From Pedobacter sp. Leaf176 (GTDB lineage: Bacteria > Bacteroidota > Bacteroidia > Sphingobacteriales > Sphingobacteriaceae), in the NCBI RefSeq assembly GCF_001424305.1, contig NZ_LMPD01000006.1, positions 327,285 to 391,284 on the forward strand: 64,000 nt of DNA. The letters are read 5' to 3'. The notes under the pieces were generated by a model that saw only the letters and a list, made by a program, of their open reading frames with translations, ran no database searches and had not been told where the DNA came from. Each line of letters begins with the position of its first letter. Within the stretch, counting starts at the first letter, position 1. Shown in pieces: positions 35,147-43,685 of this stretch. The position numbers were made by a program, and so were the translations under genes.

Positions 35147-36346
35147 ATGAAAAAGATATACTTAATTTTAAGTCTGATGCTATCATTTCTATCAAGCCAC
35201 GCCCAGGGCATTCAGCTGAAAAAAGGAGATGATTTTCCGAACGCACCCGTACAAAATTTGCTTAACGCCCCCGTTAAATCAGTGACGCTTCACCAGCCGG
35301 GAGATAACAAAATTTACATACTCAATTTCTGGGGCACCTGGTGCAGCCCCTGTTTACCGGAAATGGATAACCTGGCAAAACTCCAGGATGCAAATCCCAA
35401 TTCCATCCGAATTATTGGGATTTCAGATGAAGTACCTTCCCGATTACAAAGCTACCTGAAAAAGAAGCCGTCTAAGCTTTGGCTTGCCAGCGACCCAACA
35501 TTCTTTTTGTATAAAGTATTTGCTTTTTCTTATGTGGGACAAAGTGCCATTATCGACCGTGGCAAAATTGTCGCTTTAGTGGGAACAGACTCCATTAACC
35601 AGGTGATGATAAATAAATTAGTGAGGCATCAAACGGTAAACTCTTCCGCTGAAATTAACCAACCGAAGGTGAATAATAATGCGGATATTTTTGCGGTGGA
35701 TAGCACATTAAGTGAAAGCTTCACCGTAAGAAGTTACATGATTGGACAGCCGGGTATGGCTAAAAAGTATCTTCAACATAATGCTTACAAAGACCGCAGG
35801 ATAACTTTCATCAATGGTTGTATGACGTATATGTTTAAGGAAGCCTATGGGATAAAATCTGAAAAACAAGTCGTTTATGAAGTAAAAGAGAAAGAAGTTT
35901 GCGACTTTGACAATAAGCAGACGCTCTACTGCCTTGATTTGCTGGTTAAACCAGCGGAAAAGGACAGCCTTCTGGTAATTTTGCAGAAAAGATTAAATCA
36001 GGTTTTGCCTATCCAAGCCAGGATTGAGTATCGGGATATGCCCGTATATGCTTTAATAAATAAACAATTTACCCTTCCCGAATCTACAAAAAATGCATCC
36101 GGTTACGGCTTTAGCGGCCAAGGTTATGAGGGCGAAGCTGTTACCCTTTCTGACTTTGCAGATAATTATCTGAGTAACGAAATGGATCTTCCGGTAATAG
36201 ATGAAACAGGCCTTAACAAGAAATATGACATAAAAACCGTTGTCGAATTGCGTAATCGCGATGGCATTATAAAATCAATACAAAATATCGGCCTGGATTT
36301 AGTGAAAAAGGAAAAAAAGATGAAGGTTTTGATATTATACAAGTAA
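35147..36346 (+). CDS. TlpA-like thioredoxin protein with DUF3738-like C-terminus
   Basis: A 399-aa exported protein. Residues 1-20 form a signal peptide ending in HAQ. A TlpA/thioredoxin domain (about 25-165) contains the redox motif WCSPC with C66 and C69. The C-terminal region (about 185-395) resembles the DUF3738/TIGR03435 domain found in secreted proteins of soil bacteria (YMFKEAYGI, LDLLVKPAEKDSLL). Periplasmic thiol-disulfide exchange is predicted for the first half. Divergent from the two-component system across 114 bases, hence a likely target of it. Confidence 0.85.
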   Translation: MKKIYLILSLMLSFLSSHAQGIQLKKGDDFPNAPVQNLLNAPVKSVTLHQPGDNKIYILNFWGTWCSPCLPEMDNLAKLQDANPNSIRIIGISDEVPSRLQSYLKKKPSKLWLASDPTFFLYKVFAFSYVGQSAIIDRGKIVALVGTDSINQVMINKLVRHQTVNSSAEINQPKVNNNADIFAVDSTLSESFTVRSYMIGQPGMAKKYLQHNAYKDRRITFINGCMTYMFKEAYGIKSEKQVVYEVKEKEVCDFDNKQTLYCLDLLVKPAEKDSLLVILQKRLNQVLPIQARIEYRDMPVYALINKQFTLPESTKNASGYGFSGQGYEGEAVTLSDFADNYLSNEMDLPVIDETGLNKKYDIKTVVELRNRDGIIKSIQNIGLDLVKKEKKMKVLILYK

Positions 36347-36617
36347 CCTTATAAACTATTCGGGGCGGTTTGGCGCGGCTGCATTTACCAAAGATTTAAG
36401 GAAATGGAGGAAAACAGCAGTATTTGCTGAATATAGCCGTTTGTAATAACCGATTATAATGTGAATCAAACTCAACGCCGATTATAATTTTGTTAATTTG
36501 CTAAAACATAAATTAAATATACATTACGGCGCATACTAACAAGTTCTTACTTTTCAACATAATTAATTATAACGGGAATTTTAGTTTAATTTGAAGCATA
36601 TCTAATTAAAATTCCAA

Positions 36618-39600
36618 ATGGACCAACCATCTACCTACCAGTCTTCCTCCAGAAAGAAATTTATTTTTATCGGTGTGCTTGCAGTTTCAATTGCTGCAAT
36701 CGCATTCATTTATTTTAACCGAAAGAAAAAAACGAATGAAGATAACCAGGCCTATGCAAAATACATCGAAGCCTATACTTCAGGAACCATTTCTAAAAAG
36801 AGTTTTATTCGAATACATCTTGCAAATGCAGCCACAGGCATGCAAGACCTGGGCAAGGCTGATTCGCGTGATTTATTCGACTTTTCACCTTCCATTTCCG
36901 GTAAAACGTACTGGATTGATCCACAAACTATAGAATTTCGTCCTGATGAAAATTTGAAGCCGGGAAAAGAATATGAGGCCAGTTTTAGGCTGTCTGAAGT
37001 TTCGGCTACAGAAAAAGGCTTGGAAGATTTCGACTTCGAATTCAGGATAATTAAACCAGGTGTAATGCTTTCGCAAAATGGTTTAATTTCTCAAAACAAT
37101 ACCTCCCTCGATTACATGAAATTAACCGGGGAAGTGTCTACAGCAGATGCGGAAGAAACTTCGAAAATTGAGAAAATTGTAGAACTGGATTTTGACCAGA
37201 AGCTGAAGATAAAATGGCAACATGATCCTGCTAAAAACAGTTCTAAATTCACAGTAGACAGCATTAAAAAGAAAAACACAGATCAGACACTAAAACTTGC
37301 CTGGGATGGTGATGCAATAGATGCCGACCAGAAAGGCGAAGAGGAAATCAGGATTCCGGCTTTGAATAAGTTCGAAATATTGGATATGAAAGCCATTCAG
37401 GGCGAAGAAGATTATGCGCTGGTTCAATTTTCGGAGCCCATAGGTGTTGGTCAGGACTTAACAGGCATGATCTCGCTGGGCAACCTTAGCGATTTACGTT
37501 ATACGATTGATGCGAGCCAGGTTAAAGTTTATGCTGCTGAAGAACTAAAAGGCAATTACACTTTAAATGTAAATAACGGCGTTGAGAACATTAATGGTAA
37601 AACTCTGGCCACAGGAAAGACGGCTAACCTGGTTTTCGAAGATAAAATCCCGTCGGTAACGATTGCAGGCGGCGGAACCATTTTACCGAATTCGGGTAAA
37701 CTGGTGCTTCCTTTTGAAGCCGTCAATTTAAAAGCTGTTGATGTTACAGTAGTTAAGGTTTATGAAAATAATATTCCCCAGTTTTTTCAGACGAACAGCT
37801 ATAAAGACGGCAATGAATTACGCCGTGTAGCTAAACCCATTCTTCAAAAAACCATTCGTTTGGATGAGGATAAAGCATTGAACTTGCATAAAAAGAACCG
37901 CTTTACTTTAGATTTGGATAAGATGATTCGCACGGAGCCCGGAGCAATGTATCGGGTTACCATTGCTTTCAGGCAAGAATATAATGTTTATAACTGTAAG
38001 TCGGCATCGGACAACGACAATGATGATGATGAGGGAGAATATAACGAATATGGTGAGTATGATGGCTATGGTGAAAAAATCGACGAGGATGATGATTTCT
38101 GGCACCGCTATAATAACAACTACCCGAAAAATTACAGATGGAACGATAGAGACAACCCTTGTACACCATCATTCTATACCAATGAACGCTGGGCAAGCCG
38201 GAATTTATTTGCTTCGAACATCGGCTTGGTTGCCAAACGTGGGAACGACAACAGTATGCTTATTGTAGCTACGGATTTACTCACTGCAAAACCTTTGAGT
38301 GGCGTAAACCTGGAGCTGATGGATTACCAGAAGCAAATTATTTTTACTACTAAAACAGATGGCGATGGTTTTGCCAGATTCGATTTAAAACGTCAGCCGT
38401 TCCTGTTGATTGCAAAAAATGGTTCTGAACGAGGTTATTTAAAATTAGATGACGGAAGTTCCTTACCATTAAGTCGCTTCGATGTTGGTGGAGATGTGGT
38501 GCAGAGCGGATTAAAAGGCTTTATTTATGGAGAGCGCGGCGTCTGGCGTCCGGGTGATAGTTTGTTTATTTCGTTTATTTTAGAAGATAAGCTGAAAAAA
38601 CTGCCTGCCAATTATCCGGTAACAATGGAATTTTATAACCCAAAAGGCCAGTTGTATAAACGACTAATAAACGGCAAGCCTGTAAATGGATTTTATAGTT
38701 TTAAAACGGCAACTGAAAATACGGCCCCTACCGGCAACTGGATGGCGAAGGTGAAAGCCGGAGGCGCCACTTTTACAAAAACTTTGAAGATTGAAACGGT
38801 TATGCCCAACCGCTTAAAAATCGACTTCAATGTCGGCAACAAAACTTATTTAACTGCTGGTACCGGTGCGGCTACCCTATCCGCTAAATGGCTGTTTGGA
38901 TCACCGGCGCAGAATTTAAAAGCTAAAGTCGACGTTAATTTAAATACCACAGAAACCAAATTTAAAGGTTTCGACGGCTTTAGTTTTGATAATCCGACCG
39001 TAAACTTCGAATCGCAGGTGAAGACGATTTTCGAGGGTACCTTGAACGGCGCCGGAACAGCACAAGTAAATACCAATCTGAACGAAAACAATACCGCTCC
39101 CGGTGTGTTAAGGGCAAACTTTACGACCAAGGTTTTCGAACCAGGCGGCAATTTCAGTATCGATAATTTTAGTATTCCATACCATGTTTACAGCAACTAT
39201 TTAGGCATTCGCCCGGAAAAAGGCAATAAATTAAGCGGCATGCTGGTTACCGGTAAAGATCATAAAATTGAAATTGTAAATGTAAGTACTGATGGTAAAC
39301 TGCTTTCGGGCCGTAAGACCGTTCAGGTTGAATTGTACAAAACCCAGTGGAGATGGTGGTGGGAACAGGATAACCAATATACTTACGCAAACTTCACTCA
39401 AAACCAGTATAACAAATTGATAGAAACCAGTCAGGTTACGCTATCAAATGGTAAAGGAAGCTGGAATTTACGTATTGATGAACCCGAATGGGGACGCTAC
39501 CTGATTCTGGTTCGCGATTTAAATGGCGGTCATGTAACAGGAAAATCAGTCTATATAGACTGGCCAGGCTGGGCACAGCGTGAGCAAAGCGCAAACCCTA

Positions 39601-42215
39601 CTGAAGCATCTATGTTATCATTTACCGCAAATAAAGAAAAGTTTACGGTTGGCGAAGACATTACCTTAACCATTCCAACAGCGAAAAATGGCAGGGCTTT
39701 AGTTTCAATTGAAAATGGAAGCCGTGTTTTAAAAACCTTCTGGATTGATACAGAAGCCGGCCAAACACAATATAAATTCAAAGCGGAGAAAGAAATGGCG
39801 CCAAACGTTTTTGCGAATGTTACACTGCTACAGCCCCATGCGCAAACCGTTAACGATTTACCAATAAGAATGTATGGTGCAATTCCAATTGCTGTTGAAG
39901 ACCCGCAAACCATTCTGAAACCAACCATAAAAATGTTGGATAAAATTAAACCTGAAATAGAAAACACCATTACAGTTGGCGAGCAAAACGGTAAAGCGAT
40001 GACCTATACTATTGCCTTGGTTGATGAGGGATTGTTGGATTTAACCCGTTTCAAAACACCAGACCCGCATAGCGTATTCTATGCCCGTGAAGGATTGGGC
40101 GTTAAAACCTGGGATTTATTTGATTATGTTTTAGGTGCATGGGGTGGAAATTTAGAACGCATTTTAAGTATAGGAGGTGATGGCAGCGTTAATAAAAATT
40201 TAAACCCTGCAAAAGCCAACCGTTTTAATGCTGTCGTTAAATTTATGGGGCCATATACCATCGGTAAAGGTGAAAGCAAAACTCATAAATTCAAGTTACC
40301 ACAATACATTGGAGCAGTGCGGGCGATGGTGGTTGCGGGTCAGGATGCTGCTTATGGTTTTGCAGAAAAATCAGTGCAAGTTAAAAAGCCATTAATGGTT
40401 CTGGCAACTTTACCAAGGGTTATCGGTCCTGGCGAAAGTTTTACCCTGCCGGTAACTGTTTTCGCCACAGAAAATAATTTGAAAAATGTTTCCGTTCAGC
40501 TGCAAACCAGTAACTTAATTGTTCAGGGCAATAATAAACAACAGCTGTACTATAAAAAAACGGGCGAGCAAATGACTTATTTTGAAGTGAAAGCACCTAA
40601 TACGGTCGGCATTGCTAAGGTTAAGATCATAGCACAAAGTGGTGCTGAAAAAACAGTTTACGACGTGGAAATGGATATTCGAAATCCAAATCCATACATA
40701 ACCAATGTGGTTTCAGCAACCGTTCAACCTGGTCAGAAATGGACCTCAGGTTACGCCCCCATCGGGATGGGCGGAACAAATTCTGGAACATTGGAAGTTT
40801 CATCTATTCCGGCAATAAACCTAAAAAAACGTTTAAGTTACCTGATTCAATACCCTCACGGATGTATAGAGCAAACTACATCAGGTATTTTCCCTCAGTT
40901 GTATTTAGACAGGTTAAGTCCGCTGACTGAACAGCAAAAAGCCATGACGGAAAAAAATATTAAAGCTGGAATTACGAGGATTAAAGGGTTTCAAACCCCT
41001 GATGGCGGCTTGTCTTACTGGCCTGGTGAAGGCAGTTCTGACGAATGGGGTAGTAATTATGGCGGTCACTTTTTAGTAGAGGCGCAAAACGCCGGTTATA
41101 CTCTACCCGTGGGATTGCTGGATGAATTATTACGTTATCAAAAAACAAAAGCAGTAAACTGGGCACCAAATAGCAATAATTTTTACGGTGGCGATTTAAC
41201 CCAGGCCTACCGTTTATACATGCTTGCATTGGCGAAAAAACCAGAGATGGCCGCGATGAACAGGTTAAAAGCATTCGAATACCTATCTGTTGCAGCGAAA
41301 TGGCGTTTGGCTGCAGCTTACAAACTGGCCGGACAAGCTAATGTTGCTCAAAATATGATCAGCGGATTGAATACATCAATCCAACCTTATAAACAACTGG
41401 GCGGAACCTACGGTTCAGATATACGTGATGAGGCAATGATTTTAGAAACCATGACCTTACTTGGTCAGAAAACCAAGGCGGCCAGTTTACTGCAACCCTT
41501 AGCGGCAAAATTAGGCGAAAACACCTGGTACAGCACGCAAACAACTGCTTACAGTTTACTGGCCATCGCAAAATTCTGTGGTGCCAACCAGTCTTCAAAT
41601 AAATTGCAGTATCAATATGCATTAGATGGAAAAGCCGCAACTGTAAATTCTGCTCAATATATCAACAGCACTGCAGTTAACTTTAAAGGCAATACCGCAT
41701 CAATCACGAACAAAGGCAATAGCGTGTTGTTTGTTCGTTTGGTTCTGGAAGGACAACCGGTGGCTGGTCAGAATAATTTCTTGCCAAACCGGCCTGATGT
41801 GTTGGATATGAACGTGGTTTACAAACGTTTAAACGGAAAGCTTTTAGATCCGACAACTTTAAAACAGGGAACCGATTTCTACGCAGAAGTTACCGTTAAG
41901 AATCCTGGAAGAATGGGTTATTATGAACAAATGGCTTTAACTCAAATCTTTCCATCGGGATGGGAAATTATTAATACACGTGTTAATGATAACCAAAGTA
42001 TTCTGGCTTCGTCTCCATTTACTTATCAGGACATCAGGGATGACCGGGTTTTCACTTATTTCAATATCAGAGAAAATGAAAGCCTGGTTTATAAAGTGTT
42101 ATTAAATGCATCTTATTTGGGTAAATATTATTTATCAGCCGTTCAATGTGAGGCAATGTATAACAATGATATTTCGGCAACGCAGGACGGTAAGTGGGTT
42201 CAGGTGGTGAAGTAG
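36618..42215 (+). CDS. Bacterial alpha-2-macroglobulin (MG) family protein
   Basis: An 1865-aa protein. Residues 15-31 form an N-terminal membrane anchor without a lipobox, so it is not a typical YfhM-type lipoprotein. Macroglobulin domains follow (GFIYGERGVWRPGDSLFISF, the bait-region context after residue 850), and the thioester motif CIEQ is intact at 1416-1419 within YPHGCIEQTTSGIFPQ. An alpha-toroid and receptor-binding-like end complete the pattern. Such proteins trap attacking proteases in the periplasm. An acidic low-complexity insertion (D/E/Y/G, about 462-496) is unusual. The cell-wall synthase pbpC, its usual partner, lies 1.5 kb downstream after a transposase insertion. Confidence 0.95.
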   Translation: MDQPSTYQSSSRKKFIFIGVLAVSIAAIAFIYFNRKKKTNEDNQAYAKYIEAYTSGTISKKSFIRIHLANAATGMQDLGKADSRDLFDFSPSISGKTYWIDPQTIEFRPDENLKPGKEYEASFRLSEVSATEKGLEDFDFEFRIIKPGVMLSQNGLISQNNTSLDYMKLTGEVSTADAEETSKIEKIVELDFDQKLKIKWQHDPAKNSSKFTVDSIKKKNTDQTLKLAWDGDAIDADQKGEEEIRIPALNKFEILDMKAIQGEEDYALVQFSEPIGVGQDLTGMISLGNLSDLRYTIDASQVKVYAAEELKGNYTLNVNNGVENINGKTLATGKTANLVFEDKIPSVTIAGGGTILPNSGKLVLPFEAVNLKAVDVTVVKVYENNIPQFFQTNSYKDGNELRRVAKPILQKTIRLDEDKALNLHKKNRFTLDLDKMIRTEPGAMYRVTIAFRQEYNVYNCKSASDNDNDDDEGEYNEYGEYDGYGEKIDEDDDFWHRYNNNYPKNYRWNDRDNPCTPSFYTNERWASRNLFASNIGLVAKRGNDNSMLIVATDLLTAKPLSGVNLELMDYQKQIIFTTKTDGDGFARFDLKRQPFLLIAKNGSERGYLKLDDGSSLPLSRFDVGGDVVQSGLKGFIYGERGVWRPGDSLFISFILEDKLKKLPANYPVTMEFYNPKGQLYKRLINGKPVNGFYSFKTATENTAPTGNWMAKVKAGGATFTKTLKIETVMPNRLKIDFNVGNKTYLTAGTGAATLSAKWLFGSPAQNLKAKVDVNLNTTETKFKGFDGFSFDNPTVNFESQVKTIFEGTLNGAGTAQVNTNLNENNTAPGVLRANFTTKVFEPGGNFSIDNFSIPYHVYSNYLGIRPEKGNKLSGMLVTGKDHKIEIVNVSTDGKLLSGRKTVQVELYKTQWRWWWEQDNQYTYANFTQNQYNKLIETSQVTLSNGKGSWNLRIDEPEWGRYLILVRDLNGGHVTGKSVYIDWPGWAQREQSANPTEASMLSFTANKEKFTVGEDITLTIPTAKNGRALVSIENGSRVLKTFWIDTEAGQTQYKFKAEKEMAPNVFANVTLLQPHAQTVNDLPIRMYGAIPIAVEDPQTILKPTIKMLDKIKPEIENTITVGEQNGKAMTYTIALVDEGLLDLTRFKTPDPHSVFYAREGLGVKTWDLFDYVLGAWGGNLERILSIGGDGSVNKNLNPAKANRFNAVVKFMGPYTIGKGESKTHKFKLPQYIGAVRAMVVAGQDAAYGFAEKSVQVKKPLMVLATLPRVIGPGESFTLPVTVFATENNLKNVSVQLQTSNLIVQGNNKQQLYYKKTGEQMTYFEVKAPNTVGIAKVKIIAQSGAEKTVYDVEMDIRNPNPYITNVVSATVQPGQKWTSGYAPIGMGGTNSGTLEVSSIPAINLKKRLSYLIQYPHGCIEQTTSGIFPQLYLDRLSPLTEQQKAMTEKNIKAGITRIKGFQTPDGGLSYWPGEGSSDEWGSNYGGHFLVEAQNAGYTLPVGLLDELLRYQKTKAVNWAPNSNNFYGGDLTQAYRLYMLALAKKPEMAAMNRLKAFEYLSVAAKWRLAAAYKLAGQANVAQNMISGLNTSIQPYKQLGGTYGSDIRDEAMILETMTLLGQKTKAASLLQPLAAKLGENTWYSTQTTAYSLLAIAKFCGANQSSNKLQYQYALDGKAATVNSAQYINSTAVNFKGNTASITNKGNSVLFVRLVLEGQPVAGQNNFLPNRPDVLDMNVVYKRLNGKLLDPTTLKQGTDFYAEVTVKNPGRMGYYEQMALTQIFPSGWEIINTRVNDNQSILASSPFTYQDIRDDRVFTYFNIRENESLVYKVLLNASYLGKYYLSAVQCEAMYNNDISATQDGKWVQVVK

Positions 42216-42242
42216 GTGTTTAAAAATGCTTTAAAAATTACT

Positions 42243-42714
42243 GGTTGTAGCGTCTCGCTACAACCTATAATTAAGGAAGAGCCATGGAATGAGATCAGTA
42301 GAGTTATAGCAGTTGAAATTAATATTATTGAATTATATTATAGTCGTAGCGAGACGCTACGACTAGGTTTTAGATTGCAGAGTTAAAAAAACGACACTGG
42401 TTGTAGCGTCTCGCTACGACCTATGATCAAGGACAGGAACCATGGAATAAGATCAGTGGAGCAGTTGAAATTAATATTATTGAATTGATATTATAGTCGT
42501 AGCGAGACGCTACGACTAGATTTTAGATTGCAGAGTTAAAAAAACGACATTGGTTGTAGCGTCTCGCTACGACCTTTGATCAAGAACAGGAACCATGGAA
42601 CAAGATCAGTAGAGCAGTTGAAATTAATATTATTGAATTGATATTATAGACGCTACGACTAGGAGTTTGTTTAAAAGATTAATTGGACACTGGTCGTAGC
42701 GTCTCGCTACGACC
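42243..42714. repeat. REP cluster upstream of transposase
   Basis: Seven palindromes with arms GTCGTAGCG and CGCTACGAC (or close variants) alternate in loop orientation: TCT-type at 42243-42265, 42399-42421, 42552-42574 and 42692-42714; AGA-type at 42341-42365 and 42494-42518; one AGA-type copy is deleted to a stub at 42646-42662. The pair units recur every 140-156 bases, forming a BIME-like array. The linker before each AGA copy resembles the 3' end of the transposase gene. Confidence 0.95.
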
Positions 42715-42734
42715 TCACTAGTCGATAAATTACA

Positions 42735-43286
42735 ATGGGTAGAAAGTATAAATTTCATGATAATACCAAACTCTACTTCGTCATCTTTACAGTTGTGGAT
42801 TGGATCGATGTATTTACAAGGATAGAATACACAGAAATTATTTACAACAGCTTAAGATTTTGTCAGCAAGAAAAAGGTTTAGAACTTTATGCCTATTGCA
42901 TTATGACGAATCATATCCATTTAATTATCGGAACTGAAGCCGATTCGTTACCTGACATTGTAAGAGATTTCAAAAGTTTTACCTCCAGGCACGTTAGGAA
43001 AGCAATTGAAAACAACTCGTATGAAAGCAGAAAAGAATGGATAATTAAAATTATGAAAAAACTGGGTTCAGATAATGAAAGAAATAAAGACTTCCAATTT
43101 TGGCAACAACACAATCACCCGATAGAGTTAAATACAAATGAACTGTTGGACCAACGTTTAAATTACATTCATCAAAATCCGGTTAAAGCTGGATTTGTTG
43201 AAAAAGAGGAAGATTGGATTAATAGCAGTGCCGGGGATTATTATGGAATTAGAAAAGGAGCGGTCGAAATTATTATTATTGAATAA
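42735..43286 (+). CDS. REP-associated tyrosine transposase (RAYT)
   Basis: A 183-aa IS200-type Y1 transposase of the RAYT class. The HUH metal motif is H60 and H62 in MTNHIHLIIG, and the conserved YIHQNPVKAG with Y144 lies near the C-terminus. There is no second gene and no IS200 ends; instead it is flanked on both sides by REP palindromes, which RAYTs recognise and cut as single-stranded hairpins. The protein starts just 20 bases after the last upstream palindrome. All key residues look intact, so it may be active. RAYTs are usually single-copy and domesticated, with unclear host benefit. Confidence 0.93.
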   Translation: MGRKYKFHDNTKLYFVIFTVVDWIDVFTRIEYTEIIYNSLRFCQQEKGLELYAYCIMTNHIHLIIGTEADSLPDIVRDFKSFTSRHVRKAIENNSYESRKEWIIKIMKKLGSDNERNKDFQFWQQHNHPIELNTNELLDQRLNYIHQNPVKAGFVEKEEDWINSSAGDYYGIRKGAVEIIIIE

Positions 43287-43291
43287 TTTTT

Positions 43292-43661
43292 TAGTCGTAG
43301 CGAGACGCTACGACTAGAGTATAGTAGAACGATTTAATAGAGTATTTTTATAATCCGAGACTAGTTGTAGCGTCTCGCTACGACTGTGATAAGGAACCAT
43401 GGGATGGCTTATAGTGTGAGAGCAATTAAAATTATTATCAACGAATAATATTGAAGTCGTAGCGAGACGCTACGACTAGAGTATAGTAGAACGATTTAAT
43501 AGAGCATTTTTATAATCCGAGACTAGTTGTAGCGTCTCGCTACGACTGTGACCGGGATTACGAACCATGACTTCTGATTAGTAGGATTATAGAGTCGTAG
43601 CGAGACGCTACCACCAGAGTTAGTAAAGTTACATTTTAAGTCGTAGCGAGACGCTACGACT
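43292..43661. repeat. REP cluster downstream of transposase
   Basis: Six palindromes with the same arms: AGA-type at 43292-43316, 43455-43477, 43593-43615 (right arm mutated) and 43639-43661; TCT-type at 43363-43385 and 43525-43547. Paired units recur every about 162 bases. The last copy ends 24 bases before the pbpC start. Confidence 0.95.
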
Positions 43662-43685
43662 AGAGTTAGCACGAAAATTAAAACA

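Noticed and set aside
42243..43661. CRISPR array
   Set aside because: The repeats are palindromic, alternate in orientation and have related, not unique, linkers; no cas genes. They are REPs of the embedded transposase.
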